From contig NZ_AP028031.1 in assembly GCF_030296915.1 (NCBI RefSeq), forward strand, positions 15,001 to 79,000: DNA of 64,000 bases, read 5' to 3'. Origin of the DNA: Anaerostipes hadrus ATCC 29173 = JCM 17467. GTDB taxonomy: Bacteria > Bacillota > Clostridia > Lachnospirales > Lachnospiraceae. Position numbers and translations under genes: made by a program. The notes under the pieces are model-generated. The model saw only the letters and a list, made by a program, of their open reading frames with translations, was not told the origin of the DNA and searched no databases. Position 1 is the stretch's first letter. Each line of letters opens with the position of its first letter. Shown here one piece after another: positions 51,548 through 60,727 of this stretch.

Positions 51548-52852
51548 GTGAACCAGAATATAAAGATAACCAGACAACAGGCAGAAGAAGAAGCTAAAAT
51601 GCTGGAGAAAGTATTTGATGTTGTCAGGTTTTTGGAGGGGGATTTTTTTGAGCAGATGCAAGATGATCCACGCATCGGAGTAAAAATTGGAATGTGTCAG
51701 TGCTATGATTTTTGGAAGAAGAATAAACCATGTGAGAATTGTACATCAATGAAAGCATACGCGGAGAAGAAACAAAAAACAAAACTGGAATTTTTGGATG
51801 CGGATGTTTTTCTGGTCATTTCAAGATATCTGGAAATAGATGATGAAGCATGTGTTATGGAACTTGTTAAGCATCTTGAGAATGATACGTTGATCGATAC
51901 CGATGGAAGGGACAAACTTGTTGGCAAGTTAAAAGGGTATCAGGATAAATTATACATAGATCCGGTAACAGGCGTTTACAATCGAAGATATTTTGAAGAT
52001 GAGATTCGTAATATGCAGAATTCGGCAGGGGTTGCGATGATCGATCTGGATGATTTTAAATTGTATAATGATATTTATGGACATGATATGGGAGATCAGG
52101 TTCTCTGTATTGTTGCGGATGTGATCAAGAATTGTATTCGCAAGACAGATAAGTTAATACGTTATGGCGGAGATGAATTTTTATTGATCTTGTCGGATAT
52201 GGTAAGAGGTACTTTGCGTGGGAAATTGCTTCAGATTCAAGAGGCTATTGAGAATGCAACGATTCCAAACTGCTCTAGATTGAAGCTTACAGCAAGTATT
52301 GGAGGAGTGATATCGGAAGATGGGCAGATCGATGAGGCGATCGCGAAAGCAGACCAGTTGATGTATAAGGCAAAAGATCATAAGGCACAGGTCATAACAG
52401 AATGTGATAAAACGATATTTAAAAAGGAAAAAATTCAGAATAAACCTAAAATTTTGATCGTTGATGATTCAGAATTTAACCGTGCGATCTTGAAAGAGAT
52501 TTTAGAGGAAACCTACGAAATCATAGAAGCTGATGGTGGAAATGAAGCATTGCATAAGATCGATGAATATGGAATGAAAATTTCGCTTGTACTATTAGAT
52601 ATCATTATGCGAGAAAAGGATGGTTTTGAAGTTTTGAAATATATGGAAGAAGAGCGTTTAATCTCAGATATTCCAGTTATTATAATCTCAAGTGAGGATT
52701 CTGCGAATTATATCAGAAGAGCTTATGAGATGGGAGTTTCTGATTATATTAACCGCCCATTTGATGCCAATATTGTCTATCAGAGAGTATCTAATACAGT
52801 GAAATTATATGCAAAACAAAGAAGATTGATGGCAATGGTTACAAGAGTTTAG
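51548..52852 (+). CDS. Diguanylate cyclase with C-terminal receiver domain (GGDEF-REC)
   Basis: 434 aa. An N-terminal domain (about 1-120) has CQCYDFWKKNKPCENC, a Cys-rich motif that may bind metal or sense redox. A GGDEF domain (about 130-280, catalytic GGDEF at 207-211) and a CheY-type receiver (about 300-425, phospho-acceptor Asp351 in VLLDIIM) follow. The order is reversed compared with the usual REC-GGDEF. The intact motif predicts c-di-GMP synthesis controlled by phosphorylation. The start is GTG 51548 after AGGAAGGGG. A binding-protein and hybrid kinase gene follow with short gaps. No confident promoter was found. Confidence 0.88.
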   Translation: MNQNIKITRQQAEEEAKMLEKVFDVVRFLEGDFFEQMQDDPRIGVKIGMCQCYDFWKKNKPCENCTSMKAYAEKKQKTKLEFLDADVFLVISRYLEIDDEACVMELVKHLENDTLIDTDGRDKLVGKLKGYQDKLYIDPVTGVYNRRYFEDEIRNMQNSAGVAMIDLDDFKLYNDIYGHDMGDQVLCIVADVIKNCIRKTDKLIRYGGDEFLLILSDMVRGTLRGKLLQIQEAIENATIPNCSRLKLTASIGGVISEDGQIDEAIAKADQLMYKAKDHKAQVITECDKTIFKKEKIQNKPKILIVDDSEFNRAILKEILEETYEIIEADGGNEALHKIDEYGMKISLVLLDIIMREKDGFEVLKYMEEERLISDIPVIIISSEDSANYIRRAYEMGVSDYINRPFDANIVYQRVSNTVKLYAKQRRLMAMVTRV

Positions 52853-52887
52853 GACATTATTTACAAACAGATCATACGAGGTAAACT

Positions 52888-53712
52888 ATGCAGTTAAAGA
52901 AGCTTATGATTGAAGTCATGGTCTTTTTCGTATTAGGCTGCTTTCTTTGTGCATGTGGAAAGACAAAAGATCAGACTAGAAAAACAACAAAAGATGCGAA
53001 CAAAGAGATTATGATCGGTGGAGACAATTATCCGCCATTTAACTATACCGATGAGAATGGCAATATGGCAGGAATCGATGTAGAATTTGCCAGAGAAGCC
53101 TTTCATCGTATGGGTTATAAGCCGGTCTTTGTAAATATTGATTGGGAGAATAAGAAAAATCTTGTGGAACAAGGAAAAATAGATTGTATATGGGCGTGCT
53201 TTTCAGTGACAGGAAGAGAAAATGATTATCACTGGGCAGGTCCTTATATGCTGAGCCGTCAGGTGATCGCAGTGAACGACAGCAGCAAGATCAATAAGTT
53301 GTCTGATCTTAAGAATAAAATCATTGCGGTTCAGTCTACAACCAAACCAGAGGAATTATTTCTAAAACAAACAGATCCCAAAATACCAAAAGTAAAACAA
53401 GTCTACAGTATGGAAAACAGAGAATTGATCTATACTTCTCTGAGCAGAGGATATGTAGACGCTATTGCAGCACATGAGATCTCGATCAGACAGTATATGT
53501 CTGATTTTGAAGCAAAATACAGAATTCTTGATGAAGATATTCTTGAGACTGGAATTGGTGTTGCGTTTGCAAAAAATGATAAAAGAGGAATAGAAAAAGA
53601 ACTGTCAAAGACATTAAAAGCAATGGTCAAAGATGGAAGTGCCAAAAAAATTCTACAAAAATATGTTCCTGATGCAGAAAAATATCTGGAGGTGAACAGC
53701 CTTGAGAGATAA
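52888..53712 (+). CDS. Solute-binding lipoprotein (SBP_bac_3) of a signalling module
   Basis: 274 aa with a lipoprotein signal (LCAC, Cys23). GGDNYPPFNYTDENGN and MAGIDVEFAREAF match amino-acid-type binding proteins. No permease or ATPase is next to it. It lies between a GGDEF-REC gene and a hybrid histidine kinase and overlaps the kinase by 11 nt, so it probably presents a ligand to the kinase rather than to a transporter. Ligand unknown. Confidence 0.88.
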   Translation: MQLKKLMIEVMVFFVLGCFLCACGKTKDQTRKTTKDANKEIMIGGDNYPPFNYTDENGNMAGIDVEFAREAFHRMGYKPVFVNIDWENKKNLVEQGKIDCIWACFSVTGRENDYHWAGPYMLSRQVIAVNDSSKINKLSDLKNKIIAVQSTTKPEELFLKQTDPKIPKVKQVYSMENRELIYTSLSRGYVDAIAAHEISIRQYMSDFEAKYRILDEDILETGIGVAFAKNDKRGIEKELSKTLKAMVKDGSAKKILQKYVPDAEKYLEVNSLER

Positions 53713-55858
53713 AGCGGATAAAAGGTTATGGACATTGAGTATTGTTGGCTGTGTGATCGTTGTCTTGACAGTTCTTTTTGTGTCCGTAAAAATAGAAACA
53801 AACAATACCAAAAACAGGATTCATTCGACGATGGAATACATCAAGGATCAATATTCCATGTATAACAGTTTTAATGAAGCAGTTGAAGCAAGAAGTCTTG
53901 TCAGAATGGTTGAAAAAGTCCAGCAGACGGCGAGAAATTTCAAAACAGATAAACAGGCATTGGAAAAAGAATATTTAAAACAGTATGCAAGGGAACAAAG
54001 ACTTACGGGGATTATTGTATTAAATGATAAGAATAAACAAATTGCACAATATCATACTGGACCAAGATTTAAAAAAGTTTTGGGTTATGTCATGGAGAAA
54101 GAAACACTTCGTGATGTAAAGAATTATCCACAAAAATCATATATGGCAAGAATTGAGCTGAAAAATGGAGGCTATATTGATCTGGCATCGTATGGAAGAA
54201 AGGATGCAAAAGGAACGGTTATAGGATATCAGTATGTAAAAACCGAATATGCGAAAAACAATAATCTTACAATCCAAAACGTGCTTGCTGGATATAAGCG
54301 GGAAAATGATGGAACGATCGTAATCACAAATGGAAATGATATTATAGCATCAAATGATGAAAAATTAATTGATACAAAGGTACAGGAAGATTCTATTATT
54401 AATGAGATCCGACAAAGTGTAAAAGTAGGACAGTTTGCAATCATTCGAAACGGTATCAAACAATATTTTACAAGTCTTGATAAGGGACGAAATTATTATA
54501 TTTACGTGTATGCAGAAGACAGGAATCTTGTAAAAACATTGACGAGTAACATTGGAATAGCGGTTATTTTATATGGAATTTTTGTGGCAATCTTAATGAT
54601 GATCAAGGCAAGATCCAATCAACAATATGAACGCATTCAGAAACAACGAGAAGAAGAGTATAAAAAAGAATTAGAAAAATCAGCAAAAGAAGCAAAGAAA
54701 GCCAATATTGCCAAAACAGAATTTCTGCAAAGAATGAGCCATGATATCCGGACACCGATCAATGGAATCCGGGGAATGGTAGAAGTTGGAGATTATTATA
54801 AAAGTGATATAGAAAAACAATCAGAATGCCGCAAAAAAATATGGGAAGCATCAGGCTTCTTACTAGAATTGATCAATGAAGTTTTGGATATGGGAAAATT
54901 GGAATCGGAAGAAGTGATCCTGGAGAGAAGAAGTTTTAATTTCTTTCAATTGTTTCAAGAGATTCGAACGGTTATTGAAAAACAGGCTAGAGAGAGAGGA
55001 ATCAATATAGTTGTACATAAATATAATGTGATTCATGAAGATTTGATCGGAAGTCCAGTGCATGTAAAAAGAGTTGTGATGAATATTTTAACAAACGCGA
55101 TCAAATATAACAAAAATAATGGAAAGATCTGCATAGAATTTAATGAAATTCAGAAAAATTACAATACTATTATTATTCGATTTAAATGTGAAGACACTGG
55201 AATTGGAATGAGTGAATCATTCCAAAAGACGATCTATGAGCCATTTGCACAGGAAAAAGCAGGGGCACGAACAGTTTATGGTGGAACGGGACTTGGGATG
55301 CCGATTACAAAAAGTCTTGTAGAGAAAATGGGAGGAACAATCTCATTTGAGAGTGAGCAAGGTGTGGGAACGACGTTTTATATTGAGCTTCCATTTCAGA
55401 TCGATCATAATATAAAGCACGAAGAACTTAAGACAAAAGAGATAAAAAAAGCATCGATCAAGGGTGTCAATGTATTGCTTGCCGAAGATAATGAATTGAA
55501 TATGGAAATTGCAGAATTTGTTCTGGAGAGTGCCGGGGCGAATGTAATTAAGGCATTTAATGGAAAAGAAGCATTGGAAATTTTCAAAGAATCGAAACTA
55601 GGAGAAATTGATATTATCTTAATGGATGTGATGATGCCGGTGATGGACGGATTAGAAGCAGCGAGATATATAAGATGGAGCAATAAAGAAAATGCCAGAG
55701 ATATTCCGATCATTGCGATGACAGCGAATGCATTTACGGAAGATCGTAGGAGAGTTTTAGAAGCGGGAATGAATGAGCATTTGGCGAAACCGTTGGAATC
55801 TGAGGTGTTGATTAAGACGATCGCGAATTATTGTGGGAAAGTCGATCATTTTAAATAA
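53702..55858 (+). CDS. Hybrid sensor histidine kinase with C-terminal receiver
   Basis: 718 aa. TM1 spans about 11-31, an extracellular sensor of about 240 residues (Cache-like, not confirmed) follows, then TM2 (about 285-303). A coiled coil leads to HisKA with MSHDIRTPING (phospho-His347). HATPase_c has NAIKYNKNN and GTGLGMPI. The receiver ends the protein (Asp642 in LMDVMMPVMDG). The start is TTG 53702 behind GGAGGTGAACAGCC, overlapping the binding-protein gene. There is no HPt domain, so a separate phosphotransfer protein or direct transfer to the GGDEF-REC protein would be needed. Confidence 0.9.
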   Translation: MRDKADKRLWTLSIVGCVIVVLTVLFVSVKIETNNTKNRIHSTMEYIKDQYSMYNSFNEAVEARSLVRMVEKVQQTARNFKTDKQALEKEYLKQYAREQRLTGIIVLNDKNKQIAQYHTGPRFKKVLGYVMEKETLRDVKNYPQKSYMARIELKNGGYIDLASYGRKDAKGTVIGYQYVKTEYAKNNNLTIQNVLAGYKRENDGTIVITNGNDIIASNDEKLIDTKVQEDSIINEIRQSVKVGQFAIIRNGIKQYFTSLDKGRNYYIYVYAEDRNLVKTLTSNIGIAVILYGIFVAILMMIKARSNQQYERIQKQREEEYKKELEKSAKEAKKANIAKTEFLQRMSHDIRTPINGIRGMVEVGDYYKSDIEKQSECRKKIWEASGFLLELINEVLDMGKLESEEVILERRSFNFFQLFQEIRTVIEKQARERGINIVVHKYNVIHEDLIGSPVHVKRVVMNILTNAIKYNKNNGKICIEFNEIQKNYNTIIIRFKCEDTGIGMSESFQKTIYEPFAQEKAGARTVYGGTGLGMPITKSLVEKMGGTISFESEQGVGTTFYIELPFQIDHNIKHEELKTKEIKKASIKGVNVLLAEDNELNMEIAEFVLESAGANVIKAFNGKEALEIFKESKLGEIDIILMDVMMPVMDGLEAARYIRWSNKENARDIPIIAMTANAFTEDRRRVLEAGMNEHLAKPLESEVLIKTIANYCGKVDHFK

Positions 55859-56001
55859 TAATACAACAGATTGTAAAACATTGCATGAAAACTGTCAAAA
55901 CATTGTGAATAATTGCTAAAAACATGTAAAAAAACAGATAAAATACTAGCAAAAATAAATAGAAAGGACTACAATGGTTGGTATGAAAGGAGGTTTTACT
56001 G
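55859..56001. other. Upstream region of the ATPase operon
   Basis: 143 nt, very AT-rich, with repeated AAAACATTG. A TAAAAT at 55939-55944 could be a -10, but no -35 at normal distance is present. No terminator separates it from the kinase gene. A 29-codon frame starts at 55974 and is probably not a gene. Confidence 0.4.
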
Positions 56002-56313
56002 ATGGAAAGAATAGCAGAGAAACTTTCAGAGATCGAAAAGACAGCGCGTGCGATCGTAGATAATGCGCAGGAACAAAAGCATCAGATGGAAATGCAGATG
56101 CAGAAAAAGAGGGATGCATTTGATGCAGATATGGAAAAGGAGACGAACGAAAAGATATTAAAGATTCAGTCGGATCTTGCAACAAACATGGAAAAACTTC
56201 TAAAGAAACAAGAAGAACAGAATAACAATGAAATAGAATCTTTAAAACAAGACTTCAAAGAACATCACAGCGAATATGCAAAACAGATATTAGAGCGGGT
56301 GATCAAAGTATAG
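56002..56313 (+). CDS. V/A-type ATPase subunit G/H-like peripheral stalk protein
   Basis: 103 aa, almost entirely one charged coiled coil (about 5-95), rich in Lys, Glu and Gln. This is the expected form of the peripheral-stalk subunit (NtpF/AtpH), which pairs with subunit E. Identified by position and composition. Strong AAAGGAGG site. Confidence 0.8.
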   Translation: MERIAEKLSEIEKTARAIVDNAQEQKHQMEMQMQKKRDAFDADMEKETNEKILKIQSDLATNMEKLLKKQEEQNNNEIESLKQDFKEHHSEYAKQILERVIKV

Positions 56314-56325
56314 GAGGCGATAGCA

Positions 56326-57375
56326 TTGAGAGATGTGATGCGCTACAGCGGAATTGTGACGAAAGTCGCAGCAATGCGTGCAAAGCTTTTAAAACCACAG
56401 GATTATGAACAGCTGGCTTCTATGGATACAGTGACAGATATCATTGAATATCTGAAACAGACAAAATCGTACGGAAAATTTATCACACAGATGGATGAAT
56501 CACTGTATCACAGAGGTAATATCGAAAAAGTCCTGATCCAGTCATTATATGATGATTACACAAGACTTTATCGTTTCGCAGATATGCAGCAAAAAGATTT
56601 TTTAAAGATCTTTATGAAGCGGTATGAAGTAGATTTGGTTCGATATTGCTTAAGAATTGTATTTAATCACAGTAATGTACCATTTGATCTGAATTACAAA
56701 AAGCCATTTTTTGATAAATATTCAAAGATACGGATTGACCAGCTAGTGACGGCAAAGAATATTGATCATCTGGTAGATTACCTGAAGAATACAGAATATT
56801 ACGCACCACTGTCAAGAATCCGACAGTCAGGGGCATCGACATTAGCGGATTATGAACTGGCATTGGATTTATATTATTTTTCTATGATGTGGAAAGAACG
56901 CAAGGGAAATTGGGATAAAAAAGATAAGGAAATGCTGACTAAAGAATTAGGAGCAAAGATCGATCTATTAAATCTTCAATGGATTTACCGAGCAAAGAAA
57001 TATTACCATATGCTCGCACCAGATATTTACACATTGTTAATTCCGATTCAACATAAACTTTCGAATCAGGAATTTAAAGATCTGGTCGAAGCGCCATCAG
57101 TGGAAGAATTCAAAAGAAGATTAAATGAAACTTATTACGGAAAGAAATATGAGTTCGGAGAACAGGTGCAGATTGAGAGTATTGTGAATGAATGTGTGGA
57201 ACATATCTTAACGATCGCTTACAGAAACCATCCGTATTCTCTGGCAAGTATACAACAATATTTATTTTTAAAGGAGGAAGAGATTTATAAGATCACCACG
57301 GCACTGGAATGTATTCGCTATGGATTATCGCAACGGGAGACATTACAGTATCTGGTGCAAAAGCAACGACGTTAA
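56326..57375 (+). CDS. V/A-type ATPase subunit C (central stalk-to-ring connector)
   Basis: 349 aa, AC39/V-ATPase-d family. This is the funnel-shaped protein on top of the membrane ring. YSGIVTKVAAMRAKLL at the start and mostly helical content fit. The start is TTG 56326, 8 nt after GGAGG. The next in-frame ATG is four codons on. Confidence 0.9.
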   Translation: MRDVMRYSGIVTKVAAMRAKLLKPQDYEQLASMDTVTDIIEYLKQTKSYGKFITQMDESLYHRGNIEKVLIQSLYDDYTRLYRFADMQQKDFLKIFMKRYEVDLVRYCLRIVFNHSNVPFDLNYKKPFFDKYSKIRIDQLVTAKNIDHLVDYLKNTEYYAPLSRIRQSGASTLADYELALDLYYFSMMWKERKGNWDKKDKEMLTKELGAKIDLLNLQWIYRAKKYYHMLAPDIYTLLIPIQHKLSNQEFKDLVEAPSVEEFKRRLNETYYGKKYEFGEQVQIESIVNECVEHILTIAYRNHPYSLASIQQYLFLKEEEIYKITTALECIRYGLSQRETLQYLVQKQRR

Positions 57376-57389
57376 GGAGGTAATGCATC

Positions 57390-59339
57390 ATGATCGTAAA
57401 GATGAAATTCTTAAGCATTTCCGGACCGAGAACTGATATTGACAGGGTAAGTGCATCTTACCTTTCCAAATACGAAATGCAGCTGGAAAATGCGATCACA
57501 GAATTGAAAACGACAGATAACCTCATGCCGTTTATGGATGTGAATCCTTACAAAGAACCGCTTTCTAAAGCGGAACAGTATGTATTGATGCTTGCACAGC
57601 CAAAAGGAGAGATGGATACATCTCTTACGGCAGATGAGATCCTGACAATGATCAGGGATCTCAATCATGATTATCTGGACCTTAAGGCAAGGGAAGACCG
57701 GTTAAAGAAGCAGAAAGAAGAATTATTAGAAAAACTTCATGAACTTGAACCGTTTCAGCCTTTAGAGTTAAATTTAAAAGAAGTTTATGGCTATCAATAT
57801 ATGAAAGTCAGATTCGGACGAGTAAACATAGAGTATTATCAGAAACTTGAAAAATATTTATTCGATGATCTCAATGCAATTTTTTTAGAAGGGATCCGAA
57901 ATGAAAATTATGTGTATGGATGTTATTTTGCTGCACATAAGGAGATGGGAAAGATTGATTCTACCTTTAAATCTTTGCATTTTGAAAATATCGCACTTCC
58001 AGACGATTACGAAGGAATGCCGGCAGAGATTTGCAGGAATTTAAGAAATCAGATCGATGAGATTGAAAAAGAAATCGAAAATGTCCAGAAACAGATGAAT
58101 GATTTCTTATCAGTCAAGGCAAAGAAGATTCGAGGAGCGAGATATAAGTTAGAAGAATTATCCAATAACTTCGATGTGCGTAAAATGGCAGCCTGTATGG
58201 AAAATGAAGAACAGGAAGATTACTACATTCTCTGTGGATGGATGAGTGAAAAAGATACACAGGCATTTATTGAGGAGACAAAAGATGATGATAGGATCAC
58301 GATCATTGTTGAAGAAGGAAGAGAAAAATTCTTCGGTGATCCACCAACGAAATTACAGAATCCCAAATTCTTCAAACCATTTGAAATGTTTATCAGAATG
58401 TATGGACTGCCATCCCATGATGAGATGGATCCAACCATTTTCGTGGCACTGACTTATACCTTTATCTTTGGAGCGATGTTTGGGGATGTTGGTCAGGGAT
58501 TGTGTTTGTTTATCGGCGGGGGATTACTATATAAGATCAAGAAATGGAATCTAGCAGGAATTATTTCTGTTGCCGGAATTTTTTCTACATTCTTTGGCTT
58601 TATGTTTGGAAGCTTCTTTGGATTTGAAGGAACGATCATTAAACCAATGTGGTTATCGCCAATGCATGCGATGATGAAATTACCGTTTGTTGGGCAGTTA
58701 AATACTGTATTTATCGTGGCAGTTGCATTTGGTATGGCACTAATCCTGCTTGCGATGGTATTTCAGATCATCAATGCAAAGAAACGTGGGGATAAAGAAA
58801 ATTTATTCTTCAGCCCAAATGGAGTTGCAGGACTTGTATTTTATGGATTCCTTGTCTTAACGATCGTGCTTTATATGACAGGTCATAAAACACCAGGAAA
58901 TATCATGATGATCATTTTCCTTGGAATTCCAGTGATCATGTTCTTATTAAAAGAACCATTAGGACAGCTCGTGGAAGGAAAGAAACCAAAAGCAGAAGGC
59001 GGCGTTGGAATGTTTCTGGTGCAGGGATTTTTTGAATTGTTCGAGACGATGTTAAGTTTCTTCTCTAACACGATCTCATTTGTGCGTATCGGGGCATTTG
59101 CAGTGAGCCATGCGGCTATGATGGAAGTTGTTCTGATGCTCGGAGGGATCACAGATGGAGCAGGAAATCCAAACTGGATCATCATTGTTCTTGGAAATAT
59201 TATCGTGTGTGGACTAGAAGGTCTGGTTGTCGGAATTCAGGTATTGCGTCTGGAATATTATGAAATGTTCAGTCGTTTCTATACGGGATCAGGAAGAGAA
59301 TTCCATCCGTATGACAATCATGCAGGCAAGGAAAATTAG
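57390..59339 (+). CDS. V/A-type ATPase subunit I (a-subunit)
   Basis: 649 aa. The cytoplasmic N-terminal half (about 1-345) has coiled coils (about 85-125 and 205-255) that attach to the stalks. The C-terminal half has about seven to eight membrane helices, starting with FVALTYTFIFGAMFGDVGQG. FVRIGAFAVSHAAM carries the conserved Arg for ion transfer. It fits the usual 640-660 aa. Confidence 0.95.
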   Translation: MIVKMKFLSISGPRTDIDRVSASYLSKYEMQLENAITELKTTDNLMPFMDVNPYKEPLSKAEQYVLMLAQPKGEMDTSLTADEILTMIRDLNHDYLDLKAREDRLKKQKEELLEKLHELEPFQPLELNLKEVYGYQYMKVRFGRVNIEYYQKLEKYLFDDLNAIFLEGIRNENYVYGCYFAAHKEMGKIDSTFKSLHFENIALPDDYEGMPAEICRNLRNQIDEIEKEIENVQKQMNDFLSVKAKKIRGARYKLEELSNNFDVRKMAACMENEEQEDYYILCGWMSEKDTQAFIEETKDDDRITIIVEEGREKFFGDPPTKLQNPKFFKPFEMFIRMYGLPSHDEMDPTIFVALTYTFIFGAMFGDVGQGLCLFIGGGLLYKIKKWNLAGIISVAGIFSTFFGFMFGSFFGFEGTIIKPMWLSPMHAMMKLPFVGQLNTVFIVAVAFGMALILLAMVFQIINAKKRGDKENLFFSPNGVAGLVFYGFLVLTIVLYMTGHKTPGNIMMIIFLGIPVIMFLLKEPLGQLVEGKKPKAEGGVGMFLVQGFFELFETMLSFFSNTISFVRIGAFAVSHAAMMEVVLMLGGITDGAGNPNWIIIVLGNIIVCGLEGLVVGIQVLRLEYYEMFSRFYTGSGREFHPYDNHAGKEN

Positions 59340-59351
59340 GAGGTATCGGTT

Positions 59352-59786
59352 ATGACATTAGCAATCAAATTAGCGATCATCGCAGCATTAATCTTAAGTA
59401 TATTTATTCCATTTGGTTATTTTCTTCATGGAGAGAGAACAAAGAAACGTTATAAACGAAGTATTGCATTTAACGCTTTTTTCTTCTTCGGGATCATTGT
59501 GATCGCCGGAGTGATGATGTTTGTCACAAATCCGGTACAGGCAGCACAAGCAGGTTCTGATGCAGGAATGGCTACAGGACTTGGATATCTGGCAGCAGCA
59601 TTATCAACAGGACTTTCTTGTGTTGGTGGTGGTATCGCCGTAGCGAGTGCCGCAAGTGCAGCTTTAGGAGCGATCAGTGAAGATCCAAGTGCCTTAGGTA
59701 AATCACTGATCTTCGTAGGCCTGGCAGAAGGTGTATGTCTGTATGGATTGATCATTTCATTTATGATCATTGGTAAACTTGGATAG
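59352..59786 (+). CDS. V/A-type ATPase subunit K (membrane ring)
   Basis: 144 aa with four hydrophobic helices (about 5-25, 40-58, 76-104, 117-140), the double-hairpin form. The ion-binding carboxylate is Glu126 in VGLAEGVCLYGLI in helix 4. The first hairpin has no equivalent carboxylate. Helix 3 (ALSTGLSCVGGGIAVASAAS) is Gly/Ala-rich and lacks the Gln found in the Enterococcus Na+ ring, so the coupling ion (H+ or Na+) is uncertain. Confidence 0.93.
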   Translation: MTLAIKLAIIAALILSIFIPFGYFLHGERTKKRYKRSIAFNAFFFFGIIVIAGVMMFVTNPVQAAQAGSDAGMATGLGYLAAALSTGLSCVGGGIAVASAASAALGAISEDPSALGKSLIFVGLAEGVCLYGLIISFMIIGKLG

Positions 59787-59803
59787 ATCAGGAAGTGATA
59801 GTT

Positions 59804-60112
59804 ATGAAGATGTATTTGATCAGCGATAACTTAGATACATTGACAGGAATGCGGTTAGCCGGGGTTGATGGGATTGTAGTTCATGAAAGGGATGAATTAA
59901 AAGAAGCAATCGAGAAAGCTATGAGTGATCCAGAGATTGGGATCGTGCTTTTGACAGAGAAATTTGGAAGAGAATTTCCAGAATTGATCGACGAGATCAA
60001 GCTGGAGCGGAAAATGCCGCTTCTGATCGAGATTCCTGACAGGCACGGAACTGGACGGAAGAAAGATTTTATCACGTCTTATGTCAATGAGGCGATTGGA
60101 TTGAAATTGTAA
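59804..60112 (+). CDS. V/A-type ATPase subunit F
   Basis: 102 aa, small CheY-like fold of the central rotor. MKMYLISDNLDTLTGMRLAG and GIVLLTE are typical. ATG 59804 follows CAGGAAGTG. A GTG at 59795 overlaps that site and is not preferred. Confidence 0.9.
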   Translation: MKMYLISDNLDTLTGMRLAGVDGIVVHERDELKEAIEKAMSDPEIGIVLLTEKFGREFPELIDEIKLERKMPLLIEIPDRHGTGRKKDFITSYVNEAIGLKL

Positions 60113-60139
60113 GCCGGCTGTAGAAGGAAGGTGACAACA

Positions 60140-60727
60140 TTGACAGTAGAAGAAAAGATTTCACATATCAGAGAAGCTGCCATGGAAGAAGCAAGAGCCA
60201 GAGGAAATGAAATCATAGATCAGCACCAGAAGGCATTGGAAGGCGTGTTCAAAACACATAAACAAGAAGCTGTGATGCAGGCAGATACGAGGATCAAGAC
60301 CGAAACAGCATCGGCAAGGCAGCAGTTAAATACAGTAACATCCAAAGGGCAGCTAAAACTTCGAAGACAATTAAGCCGAGTGCAGAATGAATTAAAAAAT
60401 AAATTGTTTGAGGAAGTCCGGGAAATGGCAGAAGAATACATGAAAACCGAAGCGTATAAAGAATTACTTGTATCCTATATTGCAAAAGCGGCGAGATTCG
60501 CAGATGGGAATCCATTGACAATCTATATTAACAGTTCGGATGAGGACAAAAAAGAATTCCTCGAAAAACGAACTGGAATGACAGTAACAGTCAGCGAAGA
60601 AGATTTTCTTGGAGGAATCCGTTCGATTATTCCGGGAAGAAATATCTTGATCGATCATTCATTTTCAGGTGCTTTGGAGAAAGAATACGAAGAATTTACC
60701 TTTAAAGGGGGTGTGACAGGTGAGTAA
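60140..60727 (+). CDS. V/A-type ATPase subunit E (peripheral stalk)
   Basis: 195 aa. A long N-terminal coiled coil (about 1-100, charged) and a C-terminal globular part with DFLGGIRSIIPG are typical of NtpE. The start is TTG 60140, 6 nt after GAAGGTG. The GTG at 60131 is inside the ribosome site. It overlaps subunit A by 8 nt. Confidence 0.88.
   Translation: MTVEEKISHIREAAMEEARARGNEIIDQHQKALEGVFKTHKQEAVMQADTRIKTETASARQQLNTVTSKGQLKLRRQLSRVQNELKNKLFEEVREMAEEYMKTEAYKELLVSYIAKAARFADGNPLTIYINSSDEDKKEFLEKRTGMTVTVSEEDFLGGIRSIIPGRNILIDHSFSGALEKEYEEFTFKGGVTGE

Noticed and set aside
55974-56063. 29-codon frame before the ATPase operon
   Set aside because: A GAAAGGACTACA site is present, but the frame overlaps the first ATPase gene by 62 nt and contains that gene's ribosome site. 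It could be a leader peptide but nothing supports it.
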